Source: Lithospermum erythrorhizon
Taxonomy: Eukaryota > Streptophyta > Magnoliopsida > Boraginales > Boraginaceae
Length of the DNA stretch: 64,000 nt
Assembly: GCA_019722365.1 (NCBI GenBank)
Contig: JADFUC010000725.1
Location: 62,001-126,000 of the forward strand
Direction of reading: 5' to 3'
Each line of letters starts with the position of its first letter. The stretch's first letter is position 1. The position numbers and the translations under genes are program-made. The notes under the pieces were generated by a model that worked only from the letters and a program-made list of their open reading frames with translations, made no database searches and was not told where the DNA came from. Shown here piece after piece: positions 43,979 to 56,239 of this stretch.

Positions 43979-44740
43979 TGTTAAACAATTAAATTTAGGA
44001 TTTAATGGTTATCAATATTGGGGTTACGATTGCTTACTGGTCCGTTGCATCTATATATTAATGCAATAGTCGGTTAATATTGCTTAATATATCGCTGTTT
44101 TATCCGTCTCAAGAGGTCACACACAAACAAGAACTAACTAACAATATTGTATTATAATTTTTCGGTTTTAAAGTGAAACATGAAGAAAACATTTGAGACG
44201 AAAAATCAAATCCAGACAATGGGCGGGAGCTTCCATTGCCGCATATCAAGCAGTTAATGGAGGAGGTTCTAGAATCTTCTTATTCTCCTAAATTTGAGGG
44301 ATGAGAAGAGATAAGGTTGGGGTTTTTAGAATGTTCCACCACATCCTTAGGTGGCTACATTCTATAATATTCTTCCACTCCTATATAAAGGCCATCACTT
44401 GCATGAAATTATTTGCACATCAATTCTGACTTTCAGTTAAAGAATTCTCTCCTCTCCTCAATTATCTCCTCGCTCTCCCCCTTGTAAGAGAATTATTTTC
44501 TCTTCCATTTATTATTTCGATTCACTTTAAATCGTTCTAGTAAAATGCAAGGAGGAGTTCGGTAACGGTCGGGTGTGACTACTCTGGAAATACTGTTGGG
44601 CATCAGGTCATCATTTCCATTGCCATTAAAATAATCCAAGAAAGCGTACACACTTGTAATTGATTATTTTGTAACTGTGAGTATCCGAATCGCATCCGAT
44701 TAGTTTAGAACTTTTTAGATTCGAATATAAAAACCCAACA
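43979..44740 (+). mobile_element. 5' LTR of copia element 3 (forward)
   Basis: Begins TGTTAAACAATT (left boundary tentative) and ends AAACCCAACA, followed by a near-consensus primer site. TATATAAAG at 44,382 is a good LTR TATA box; a CT-rich leader (CTCTCCTCTCCTCAATTATC) follows. Not obviously the same family as copia elements 1 and 2. Confidence 0.75.
44382..44390 (+). promoter_or_regulatory. TATA box of copia LTR 3
   Basis: TATATAAAG, 352 bp before the LTR-internal junction, in the expected U3 position. Confidence 0.6.
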
Positions 44741-44741
44741 G

Positions 44742-44754
44742 TGGTATTAGAGCC
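44742..44754 (+). promoter_or_regulatory. Primer-binding site of copia element 3
   Basis: TGGTATTAGAGCC, one base after the LTR; one mismatch from the initiator-Met-tRNA consensus TGGTATCAGAGCC. Confidence 0.85.
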
Positions 44755-45931
44755 AAGATCCGTGAATTACTATTATGTAAATAATGCATAAAAACATTTT
44801 TGGTGAATTACGAACTGTTTTGCATGTTTAATTTATGCTTTTACTCCTATTGGATGAATTATGTTAATAAATAATTAAATATAATTAATTGTTAAGTATT
44901 TTCAAAATTATTCAATGTGTAAAATTTTCAAATAATATTTCTGATTTTTGAGAATTTTTCGAATTAATTTTTGTATTAGTTTATTAATTGAAACGAGTAA
45001 AAACCATCGATTTTGTTCTGAATCGTATCGTAGAGAAGATCACAAAGGGCGCCTGCACGCCGCCTAGGCCGATATCAAAGAAAGACGCCACAAAATGAAG
45101 TAAACTTAGTTGACTCGGTCAAACGAGTCAACCAAGGACTGCACTCCATTAACCGGGGTCAAACCCGAGGTAACCCGTTGAATCGGGTCAAGCCGACCCG
45201 ACCCGACTCATGACTCGATCTAGAACCGATCCGGATTGACTCGACATATGGTATACACGCCACCGCCATGCGCCTAATGCTACACAAATTGACATGTCGT
45301 GACGACGACCGCAGTTACCTCGATGACGGTCGCCGCCATGCCACACGCACTACGCCACGCGAAGGCCGCATGACGGGTATATCTTGGGCTCGGGGCGCGT
45401 GGCTCAAGCGCCCTTACTCTTTCGAACGCCCGCCGATGTTTCCGCTTGATCTAGTTTTGCCGGGCCGGAAATGCAAGCGGCTGGTCCGTGTGGCTTCCGG
45501 GCTACATTGGTCGGGCCCATCCGATTATATTGATGGTCAATTTATTTACTTAATGGGTCAATTGAGTTTTGATTTGATTCAAACTCACCTCGATGCATTT
45601 CAAGAATCGCTTAAGAGAGAAATCAATTTAATTGGATTAATTTAATTTCTTATTGAAAATTATTTTGATTAATTTATTTCAACCACATTAAAGTTAGTTC
45701 TAATAAAATTAGATTAAATTCAATTATTTATTGGAATTAATTGAAACTAATGCATTTAGTTAATTAAATTCTAATTATAATTAGATTTAACTATAAAATT
45801 TCATAAATTAATTTAAACATCATCATGATTACTTACCACAACAAGGTATCCAATTACATTATTGGGTACGATGGATAAGAAACGAATGAAGCTTTGGCTT
45901 CGCTTCGTAAGATGATCTCTAAGGATAAGGA
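44755..45931 (+). other. Leader of copia element 3, cut by copia element 2
   Basis: Noncoding leader containing a GC-rich block at 45,020-45,530 with tandem GACCCGACCCGAC-like motifs. A 125-codon frame at 45,268-45,645 is Arg-rich and follows the GC bias; no domain is recognised and I do not call it a gene. The end (TATCCAATTACATTATTGGG..) may be close to gag. The rest of the element is missing in the window. Confidence 0.55.
45020..45530 (+). other. GC-rich block in copia leader 3
   Basis: About 500 bp markedly richer in G+C and CG than its surroundings, with CGGGTCAAGCCGACCCGACC-like runs and CGCCGCCATGCC. It starts 280 bp past the LTR. Confidence 0.7.
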
Positions 45932-46884
45932 TGTTGGAAATTATGCAACTTATTCATAATATAAAATCATATACAAAAGCACCCAAGATCGAATAAACAT
46001 ATATAAATGAATTACAACAAAAATACATATATACATATATGTATAAAACCCAGTACTTACATCGCATCGAAGTCACCAACCTTGCCTCTCGAAGCCTCCT
46101 TTTGAATTCCTAGCAACGTAGCACGAAAAATACAACGCCTTCCGCTAGTCCACACCTCAAGAGCCGGTTGAATCTCGCGATTGACTTGCTAATCTTACTA
46201 GCACTGGAGAGCAAAATCAAGTCAAAAGCTTGACTCAATCTTGCTATGGAGTATGGGAGGGCGGCGGTTTGAGAGGAGGAGATAAAGACGATTATTAGTT
46301 TTTTCATCTTTTCTTCCTATAGTCTCTTCTTCTTTTCGCCTCGAATAGTTTCGATTGTTAATCCAACGAGCCAATCGGCCAAACCCGTTAACTAACTTAT
46401 TACTAAACGAGTAAGTAACTTAACAAGTTACTAATAAGTTTCCTCGCTAAACCGCCAATCGAAATAGCAATTTAATTTATCTTGCTTTTGTCCAATTTGT
46501 ATTTTACATTATCAATGTAACACTCGTTGGGTATGCCGTTGATTTCAATCAACTCCTAATTTAACAATCTCGATTTAATTCCCTTACATGGAATATAAAT
46601 CCTTACCGCCATTCTATGTGTGCTTAATCTTTCCTGTTCTCAGATAATATTAGTCAGATAATAATATAATTGACTATTATGATTATTATATCACTATATA
46701 CGAGATCTAGCACCGCGTAAATTCCCGATATTATCGTGAGTTCTATTTAGTAATTTTACGATTACTATTATTGAGCACTTAGTTTGAGTAATCTCATTTA
46801 ACTAAAATTGATAAAATGAATTCAAGTTACAACAATTGTCGAACGGGTATACTATAGAAATCGAAATGTTTCTATTCTTCAACA
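45932..46884 (-). mobile_element. 3' LTR of copia element 2
   Basis: 953 bp; the minus strand starts TGTTGAAGAATAGAAAC and ends ATAATTTCCAACA. A purine tract (GGGCAGAGTGGGAG) precedes it on the minus strand. Its left 200 bp match the remnant at 55,859-56,068. It is related to copia element 1 LTRs. Confidence 0.8.
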
Positions 46885-48685
46885 CTCCCACTCTGCCCAT
46901 GGACGATTACTTACAATTCATTTATCCACCCATCTTAGTCACAAAATAACCATAAGCGTGTCGCTAAACAACCACGACTTTCTTTACTCACGTCAATCGA
47001 CCTCGTGCAATTATGCATGCCCCATAAACCAATCACCCAAACTCATCAGAGGCCCGAGATCTACTCAGAGTCAAGATGGATAATCCCTTATAATATATCA
47101 ACACCTAGTGCTATAATCACTATGTCACCCAACATATGCCGTTATAATCCCCGCTTAAGGCAGATGTTTGACATAGTCAAAGCACATAACTCATATAAGA
47201 TAAGTAGTTATATACGGAGGTCTAAAAATTATTAAACTTAACAGTTCTAAGCAAACATCATAGGATACAGATATACATATCTTCTATGATTTTGCAAATG
47301 TCAATCCAAATACCTTGCTTATGTTAACCCGATAGCCCATGAGATTGATTAGACTTACAAGCTCTCATGGTCCAATAAAATTGATCATAAATCAATCACT
47401 TTGTTCATCGCGCTTAACAATTGATTGTGAATAAGAATTACTTTAATTCAATCAATCGCTTAACTTATTCTAGAAAGTAAATAAACTTCGTCTCCCACTA
47501 AACCTCAGATCGCTCGCTTTCTTCAATCTCGTGAAATCAAACCTTGATTTAATCATAGAAGAATATATCAACCCCGAGATGGTTGCTCAAGTCCACACGT
47601 GAAATCTTTTAAGTTTGCATTAAACTCTTAGGTCTTTTAAGACATGTAAAGCTGGAAGGGTAATGATCACAACTCATCATAACCCGTAATACTACTTAAA
47701 CAGACTTTACATCCATCTCTGCCAGGTCTCTCAACCATGAAATCAATACGGCTAAGACTATCCCCGTATAGTCACATATAGTTGTGTAGAAAATGGGTTT
47801 TGGGTTTCACACAAGCTTTTGCTTTCAAACTATGAACATTACCATCTCTGGGTTCAGCTTCTCTCAAATACCCACAAGTTGGGTAAATAATGACAAAACC
47901 TTGTTTTGGTATTTCTAGTGACTATCTCGATTTTGTGGCGCTAGAACTTTCTGCTATTATCGGGCAAGCTTCATTAAACATAACTAAAGTTGTGTTAAAC
48001 ACATTTATCTTATTGAATGATATTCTTTTAATAACATCATCAAAGTTGACTGACACGTTATAAACTCAACCCATTAATAAGTTACTTGGCTAATAGTGTT
48101 CGACACGACAACCTGGCCCATGACACTATTTCACATTCGCTTCTAGCGTAAGATCAATAGAGGGTGATCCATTCCATAGAACTATATTTACCTCTATTCT
48201 CTTTAACTTATTTACAGCGGTATTTCCGCATCAAATATGAAATACCTTTAGTAAAACCCACACCATATTATTGGAATTGCGGTTATGTCATGGTCAAGAC
48301 AACACATGATCCCTACATGACATACGGTGAACTTATTACTATGTAATAGCCAAATTACCATGTATTAGAGTCCAAATCCACTCTCAATCACGCCAGACCT
48401 TAATTGTGGAAACCGACCTCTAATGTAGAGTTGCCTCACAAGAGGACTGGCTTCATCATAGAATTTAATCGTCACGTATTTTACTCACCTCAAGCTTCAT
48501 GACTCATTATAGCTTAACAAGAAAATGTCATCTAAGCTTATATTTCGTGACTAATATAGCATCTGCCACATATATGTAATTGGCTTACTTGATGTACAAT
48601 AATCAATTCAAGACTCATACCTTTCAAGGTCAGATGAATTTATCCATTTAGTACTCAAACATGTAAAATATTTATCCGTAGTTGT

Positions 48686-51234
48686 TGTAAAACCGGTAAC
48701 GACTGTAATTAATAAATTAAAATGTGGGATTATTAAATTGCTAACGTAAAATCTGGAAAACCACTTTTTATATTCTATGTACGACAAATGTTAAGTTCGG
48801 TATTTATGTATTTATGTGTTGAATCGAGAGGTATCGCTCGAATTAAAACGGTCGAATTCGCATCCGAATAAGCTCGTTTTCCCCTCATTCTTTCCGCACA
48901 CCAAACAAGCCTTAAGAGTGGAATAATAAAAAATAAAAAAAAAAAGGAAAACCCATCTCCTTCCCCCACCACCGAACCCTCCCTCCCCTTCGATTTTCTC
49001 CGATTTCTCCTCCATCTCGCAAGCTTTGGACCCCAAATTTCTTGGAGAGTTTCCCCTTTCATCATCCTCTCTTCGATTCATAAAAACGGCCAAACTTTTT
49101 GTGTATTTCTGAGTTTTCCCTAATTAGGTTGACTTCTTTTTTGACTTTAGGTTTTCGATTTTATTTCTTAAATTGATTCTCGTGGGGCTTGAATTAGTTG
49201 TTCTCGAGTTGAAAATATGCGCTTTGGATGAGAAATTGCGACGCTTAGTGGACGCGACTTTTTTTGTAATTTAGTTTGACTTTGATTTTGGGATTATTAT
49301 CGATATAATTATTGTCTAGGCTAAAATTATAGTATGTGAGATTATACACCCATTTTGGGTAGAAAAGTTATTGGAAAGTCAGTTGACTGGCTTGACTTGG
49401 TCAAAATGTGTTAAAATGATATAGGTATGTTCTCTTGGATCCTTATTATAGTTGTTTAGAGGTCAAATTGTAGTTTAAAGGTCATTTGATTTAATATATG
49501 TTGGAATTAGTTTATTAGTTTTTGAAAGTAAGACTGGGTTTCTGGGGATTGAGGTTGTTAGAAATGGGTTTAATTAGTTGGAAAAGTTAATAATTGGGAT
49601 TGATTAGAATTGTTTAAGGTGTTAGTATTTAAGAAAAGTGAGAGCCGAAAGTTTAAGATTTAGGATTAGTTGGAACTTTGTCGTTTAGTTTATCGTTGAA
49701 GTTTAACTAGTAATATTTCACCTAAAGTGGCTAATGGGTACTAAAAATTGCTAAAAGATAATTTATAACGAAATTAGTAGTAATTGTACTTTCGGTGTTT
49801 TGTTTAGACTCGAACGGGAAAAGCCATGGGATCGATTGATCAGACGTGGCGCGAGCGGTACTAGCTGCTGATTTATCACTCAAGCTTCGATAACATTATT
49901 TACGCTTGAGCGAAGTGTATGGTAAATTGATATGTGATTATGTATTTGTGTTATGAACTTATCTCTAGTGTAGAAGGTGAATTTGTGGAAATGTTGAGTT
50001 GTCAAGGCCGTGTTAGATACATTAGCGGTAGCATGCTCTATATGGAATTGCTGACTCGGGTATATACGGCCGCTATATCGAATGTTGCGCGATTGCCTCG
50101 TTTCTTCTATCTCATGTTCTAGTTGTCAGGTTGTTGGTTGAGTCGTGTGTGGTTGTTTTGGTCATGGTGGTATGTCAGTGTGATGTTAGTTGTTGGTCAG
50201 TGTTTGGTTTCATATAGAATGGGTCACACCATGTTCTGGACGCGGGGTACGCTGAGTCGCATGTGTAGAGGTTTGTACAAAACGGGTGTGCTTTAGATAT
50301 TATATGGGTGATCAAGGGTGAGCCGGAAAAGGATATGATATTATGTTATGCTACGTAAGTGAGCTCCGCCTCGAAGGGCAAATCTACATTATATAAATGT
50401 CGGATGTTTATCAGGTGCTTTGTCTCATCGTGTCGATATCAAGGATGTCACCTGGCCCCGAAATGTCGATACCGGCCATGGTCTTATTTTTTGGAGTTTT
50501 GTTATATCATATTGTGTTATAACTAATGACCGAGAACTTATGTGTTTTGTTGTTTGAGTGTATGACATGCTATGTCCGGATATATCACATAGAATAACGA
50601 AGTAGTCCTTTAAAAATGTGTATACGTGATGATGGTTAGCGATTTACTTAAGTTACTACTATCATGTAATAATTATGAATACTTAGTTTATTTCTTTACC
50701 TTATATATACGTATACCTCTATCGCCACGTGTTTATCTCTTGTTGTGTATCTTATTCGATGTGTGTTACCAATTGAAAGGATACATTCCACCTAAGCCGA
50801 AGCTTACCCCCTTCCAACCTCCGCATTGACAAAAGCTCTTGTGCGGTTGAAGTTCGTGAGTATCCGTGATTTTACTTTTAGGTGAGAAACGGGTGGCTGT
50901 GGGATCCTCATCACTATCATTTGCTCTCATTCATTTTCTTATGTACTAAATTTCGTATTTTGGTTTAAAAGAAAATGTATTAAATGTTTTATGGAGTATC
51001 TTGGTTGTGGAATTTTATGAAGTTGTAGTCAGGGTTGGTTAGATGACGCCATCACGGGTTAAACTCAGATGGAAATGTTTTGAGCTTCCGAACTATCTTT
51101 ACTCTTGTCAAACTACCAGGTTCTACTGATTTTCAAACAAGTTATTTTTGAGTCAACCATCGTATGGTGACTCGGATATACAGGTTGATAATGACTCCAA
51201 CCTCGAGGGCGTACGACTCGAGGCGGTCACATAG
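48686..51234 (+). mobile_element. Gypsy family B solo LTR
   Basis: About 2.55 kb from TGTAAAACCGGTAACG to CTCGAGGCGGTCACATAG. It aligns with 61,021-63,389: TTAATAAATTAAAATGTGGG, a CT-rich block, AGGTTGACTTCTTTTTTGAC, TTGTCTAGGCTAAAATTATA, GATCGATTGATC, then GGTTGATAATGACTCCAACC. GTTGT and CTTGT flank it (4 of 5 match). No gag-pol follows. Confidence 0.75.
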
Positions 51235-54200
51235 CTTGTGCTCCCACCTGCTTTGAGAAACTGAAAGTTCATCTTCACTCTTGACCCTTCTAATTTCAAT
51301 CAAAATATCAAGCATTTAAGATTCTAACCTATTATACTCTATCTCAAGTTTGCATTTGGATACCGAGCATTATAATTGTTTCTTCTTCCTCGTTTCATGT
51401 GAGATGTGAACTTCCAATAACAATGTCAAGTATGCATCATCACTGATCATTACTTAGGAACATTCTTTGGATCACTCACTTAAACACACATGTTGCAACA
51501 CGTGGGTAATAAGAAAAAATTTAAAATAGACATGTGCATGGTCAATTAAAGAATACATTCAACTTGGTCGAAACTAAATGTTTGATTCATTTATGACTAT
51601 ATGTTCGTTTAATAGAATTACGCTTTACTTAAATTTAATCACCATCGAAGGTAAATAGAGTGAGTTATATAATCGACTAGTGTATTCCAATTTATTTCAC
51701 TAGATGACCTTAGGTCATCCAACGGGGTATGACTTCTATCTATAAATATCATGTCTCTTTGCATTAGACGTTAACAATACATCAGGAATTGTCACACAAC
51801 ATTCCTGATATAACTGGAGGTTCTAACACTGGATTGGTGTCTCCTAAGGAGCCACTTGAATGCATTCAAGTCATATATTTAATTCCACTCTTTATACTTC
51901 ATAATAAAGATACTGTATATATACAATAAATCGTAATTCTATAGTAGATGAAAATAAATACCTGCTACCTTCCATATGTATGATCACACACCTAAACAGT
52001 TTACCCTGCAGCAATTATGTCTACTTCGTGACATAACATTAACTTGTCTATTCGAGACGTTTAAAGTTTGTTTGTCAAACATAATCCTTGGAAGTTGTCT
52101 CACGCTGAGTATGAATAAGTTTAAAGTAGGTGCAACAACCTTCAAATGATTCTTTTAATTATTTCATTCATTATGTTTCAACTACATTAAACATAATCCT
52201 TACTTGTATAACTCAACCAGTATGCTATTTAAGGTAGAATGAAAATTAGCTGGTATACAAATTAAAAGATTTCATCCATTGTGTTTTTAACTTCATTAAA
52301 CACAATTCTTTATCGACGTATCTTAGCAAGTATGGTTTACATCGAATGATATCTCATTCTTTGGATTACTTATGTTGATGATACTTAATTCAGAACTTGA
52401 TAGTATTTATATGGTCCTCCCCATACTCTTATCAATTCTGGTGTATCATTCAATGACTTATATCCTTGACTAACTCGTATGCGAGCATACAAACTAAACC
52501 AAGATTAACGAACCTCCCACTAAGTCTAGTAAGAGTTGACTCCGTTCATCTTGCAAGATTGAACTCGGGTCTTGTTAAAGTCATTTGCCATAAGTATCAC
52601 TCAATTGTTATTCAAAATATCATGTTCAAAGAAAACAGTTTGAAGTTTCAACCATTCATGGATGATTTAAACTGTGTGCTCTTATAATGTAGTCACCTAT
52701 CATTACATAAGAGCTCAATTATCTTTCTTTGTATCTTGTATCCTGGCCACTACTATACTTGGCTCGTAATGATGATCAAAAATCATGCGAAATAAACAAT
52801 GCTCCAAGACATCTGGCAATGAGCCATAATGACAATTCTGACAACAAATCATTTGAGATATGAGGTTTTGTCAAACCTCTCTCTTCTATTTCTCAAGTGT
52901 TAAATATCCTTCTTTCTTTGCCTGATGTTTGAAATGATGAACTTAATCATTAACATCAAACTATAGTTTTTATGCACTCAACTTTCCATGTCAAAAGTAA
53001 ATTATAACAAAGTCCATCTTGTTGGTGAAACTAAATACCAATGACATGTCTTGAAATGTAGATACATAACATTCAAGGTCATCCAATAATATTCTCATTT
53101 AGTTATAAAAGAGATTAGATCAATTATTTAAGACTTGTATGGTGGCTAAGAGACAATATGACATATTTATCTTCATAGCATCATCACCTTTAATTGAGAT
53201 CAAAATCAATTATCTCTCAATTATATCACGTGACGTTGTTCACTTGAACCTGAGTTCAATTCACATGTCCACATGATTAGATCAAGTATCGAATAATCAT
53301 GGTATTTGTTGCTTGTCTTTTATTAGCACGTAACCATATTCAATGGCTTAAGAAGGAAAACGCTGCTTAGCATTTATAAAATCCGTATTACCAATAAAGT
53401 CATGGGATTTATCCTTTAACTTGTCTATTTCACAATAAAGTTATGTTTTAATTCTTTTCCCAATTAACGGTGAATAAACAGATTTTTAGCGTGTCAATCA
53501 TAAAGTGGAAATATAGTAATCATAGATATCAGTAGCTCAAAAACATCTAACATATTACAAATAAATTATAAATATTATACCAAGCATTTCCAAATCTCAC
53601 AAATGTACAAGGTATCTAAGATCCATCGTGGGTCGGAATCCAAACGCAACACTCCATTTTGAATCCAACACAATGGTATTTACCAATCAATCGTGGTACC
53701 ACGACACAAATTGGGGTCACTAACACTCCTACCAAAGTTGCTAAATTCCTCGACGTTGTATTACCGAGCCCACAATGTTAGTGGAAATCACCGTTAAGCT
53801 ACCAATTAAACCAATACGTTAGTTTGGAATGATCATCTGAAAGCCCATAACGTTAGTGGAAATCACTTCAACATGATTCATCACATATTTCATACATACC
53901 AAGACAACGTTATCACCGGTGGTGCACGGTGATCGTGATAAAGCTTGCACAACTTTAAAATTGGCTCGATACTTCGCCAAATTTAATGAAGTAGATTAAT
54001 ATTTAACCTCGTTATATAGCGATACTCTAGTAATACGCATTATCATGAAATAAATAAATAATACATCTGTGAGATATACATGATATGACCCTAAATAAAC
54101 AAACCTATTACAACACTTTGCTGCTGCAATACTAACATAAACCCTATTTCAACATTTTTCAAAAAAAGAAGTCATACATTCGTCGAGTTTTGGAAACTTC

Positions 54201-55129
54201 CAACTTCGGCAAATGTCGTCCTCGTGAAGCGTCATCTTCAATGCCTCCATAGTAGTATATTTATTTACTAACCCAACTAAGACAGCACGCAGGCTTGTGG
54301 GTAAAATAAAATAAATAAATACGACTCAGCTGGTCGTTTACAATGAATAAACGGTACGCAGACCGTATTTAAATAAAATACAAAACTATGTCATATCAAT
54401 ATCTCCCCTATCCATTCCTATTACAATATATACATGCAAGAAATCAATGACATAGCATGGATTTAATAAATATACATTAAGTGGTGTAGAATAAATGACT
54501 CATAACAGCCATTAAATATGATTAATGCAATTAAGTATGAAATGCACAAGACGCACAAACACGTCCTCAATACATAATAAACACGCACTTAATACTAATA
54601 AATATGCACTATACATAATAAAATGTACTTAATATGCAATCAACACTAATTATGAGGTCGGTGATAATTACTCTAATTAAATTCAATTTAAATATAAGAT
54701 TGACAATCATATAGATAGTCCACTTTTTATTATTAATAAATCAATTCAATCACATAAATATATAATTTAAATGTGATAGGAAATTAAATTCAAATTTGAA
54801 TCTCATAATTATATCCATGAAATATATAATTAAATGCATTAATTAACATATATTTTGTGTCCAATAGTTATTACAATAACTATTTCATATATACAATAAA
54901 ATAATAATTTATTATAATAATCATTTCATATAAATATAATAAGATAAAACTAGCAAGTTTTAATCTAAACATATTTATATTTTAACTAGAGATTGTTATC
55001 ATTATTATATCTCAAATAAATACATTTATTAAAGGATAAATAATGAAAGAGATTATTGAATTAAAACTTATTATCATTAAAATTGATAATTATAATTATC
55101 ATAGCAATAAATGATAACAAACTGATGAA

Positions 55130-55265
55130 GAACGCAACGGACGATCAAGCCCGGCGTGTTCCACAGAGCCACGAGCCGACCACCGTTGGCTCGTCTGCAG
55201 ACGCCGGGCCCACCGGGTGGCCGAAATGTCCCGCTTGGCCACCGGACGCGCTTCGAGGCCAAGAA
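55130..55265 (-). other. GC-rich block in copia leader 2
   Basis: About 135 bp of GC-rich sequence (GACGCCGGGCCCACCGGGTG) in AT-rich leader, 600-730 bp from the inner LTR edge, close to the corresponding position in copia element 1. Confidence 0.7.
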
Positions 55266-55858
55266 GGTCACTCCTCCATTTCACAAAAAATTTCATTTTT
55301 GATTTAATTCAAATGTTTGGAAAAAACCGATTTGAAGGTATTAAACACATCCGAAAATTCTAAAATTTTTACCAGACATTCCACACGATTTTCTAAAAAC
55401 TTTTCCAATTGGAATTTTGTAAAACACATTTACCAAAAATTAATTATATCATAAACATCGCAGAAATTAAACAATAGTTTTGGGACACTTAAACTATCCA
55501 AAAATTCTGAATTTTTGGAGATGGTTCTCAGCCCTCCGAATACGTATCAAAATTGGTTTAACTTTCAGAATATTTTAAATACCTCAAATCTAATAAAAAT
55601 ATTTAGATTTCAATTAAAACATGTTTTAAAAATCCTTTCAATTCATTTAAACACAAATCTAAATTCAATTCATCAAAAACAAAAACATGATGAACTTTAA
55701 TGTATAAAAACACATATAAATCTATGGATCAATTTTTATAACATATATTCATCAAGTCAAGAATATATAAATATGAAAATCGTATAAAATGTGTCTATAC
55801 AACAAATTTTATATAAATATAATCAAATCTATACAACTTAAACATGCTATGACAGTTA

Positions 55859-56068
55859 CCGTTGGAAATTATGCAACTTGTTCATAATATAAAATCATAT
55901 ACAAAAGCACCCAATATCGAATAAATGTATATAAACGAATTACAACAAAAATACATATATACATATATGTATAAAACGAGTACTTACATCGCAGCGAAAG
56001 TCACCAACTTTCAAGCCTTGAATTTTAGCACGAGCATCGAAAATACAATGCCTGGCCAGTCCATTAAG
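55859..56068 (-). mobile_element. Truncated 5' LTR of copia element 2
   Basis: Matches 45,932-46,140 (GGAAATTATGCAACTTGTTC, AATATAAAATCATATACAAA, GTATAAAAC) and then stops abruptly at a gypsy B LTR end. About 750 bp of this LTR is missing. Inside it on the minus strand, CGGTAACTGTCATAGC is a poor primer-site match. Confidence 0.75.
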
Positions 56069-56222
56069 ACATTTTGAATTTCAAACTATTTTACCTTTAT
56101 CAAACTTATCAAAGTTTTATTGGTTATCAAACAGTGATTTTTGTGTCAACCATCGAGGTGACTCAGAGTATGTTGATAACGACTCCAACCCGAGGTCGCA
56201 CGACTCGAGTATGGTCGTTACA
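56069..56222 (+). mobile_element. 5' LTR remnant of gypsy B
   Basis: ACATTTTGAATTTCAAACTA through GGTCGTTACA parallels the last 155 bp of the 3' LTR, including TTATTGGTTATCAAA and TTGATAACGACTC. Confidence 0.8.
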
Positions 56223-56226
56223 ATTA

Positions 56227-56239
56227 CGGTATCAAAGCG
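56227..56239 (+). promoter_or_regulatory. Primer-binding site of gypsy B
   Basis: CGGTATCAAAGCG starts five bases after the LTR end; compare TGGTATCAGAGCG. Initiator-Met-tRNA type. Confidence 0.75.

Larger units (their letters stand above)
46885..55858 (-). pseudogene. Copia element 2 interior, heavily degraded, hosting an LTR B
   Basis: 46,885-47,340 matches the 3' untranslated region of copia element 1 (CCCAACATATGCCGTTATAAT, ATATACATATCTTCTATGA). 47,600-47,960 matches its RT region (TTTAAGACATGTAAAGC, ACTTTACATCCAT). The leader at 53,620-54,000 matches 40,560-40,900. Between these, 51,240-53,500 has no recognisable frame; three loose copies of an ATTAAACATAATCCTTACTTG-like segment occur at 52,070-52,330. 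A solo LTR B interrupts the element at 48,686-51,234. Noncoding now. Confidence 0.6.

Noticed and set aside
45268..45645. Arg-rich 125-codon ORF in the copia leader
   Set aside because: Its openness follows the GC-rich block; no start context, domain or homologue recognised.
48775..49093. Two overlapping minus-strand ORFs
   Set aside because: They are translations of the CT-rich segment of LTR B, repeated at 61,260-61,400 in the other LTR.
55083..55307. Overlapping ORFs on both strands at 55.1-55.3 kb
   Set aside because: They coincide with the GC-rich block of copia leader 2; openness in several frames reflects composition.
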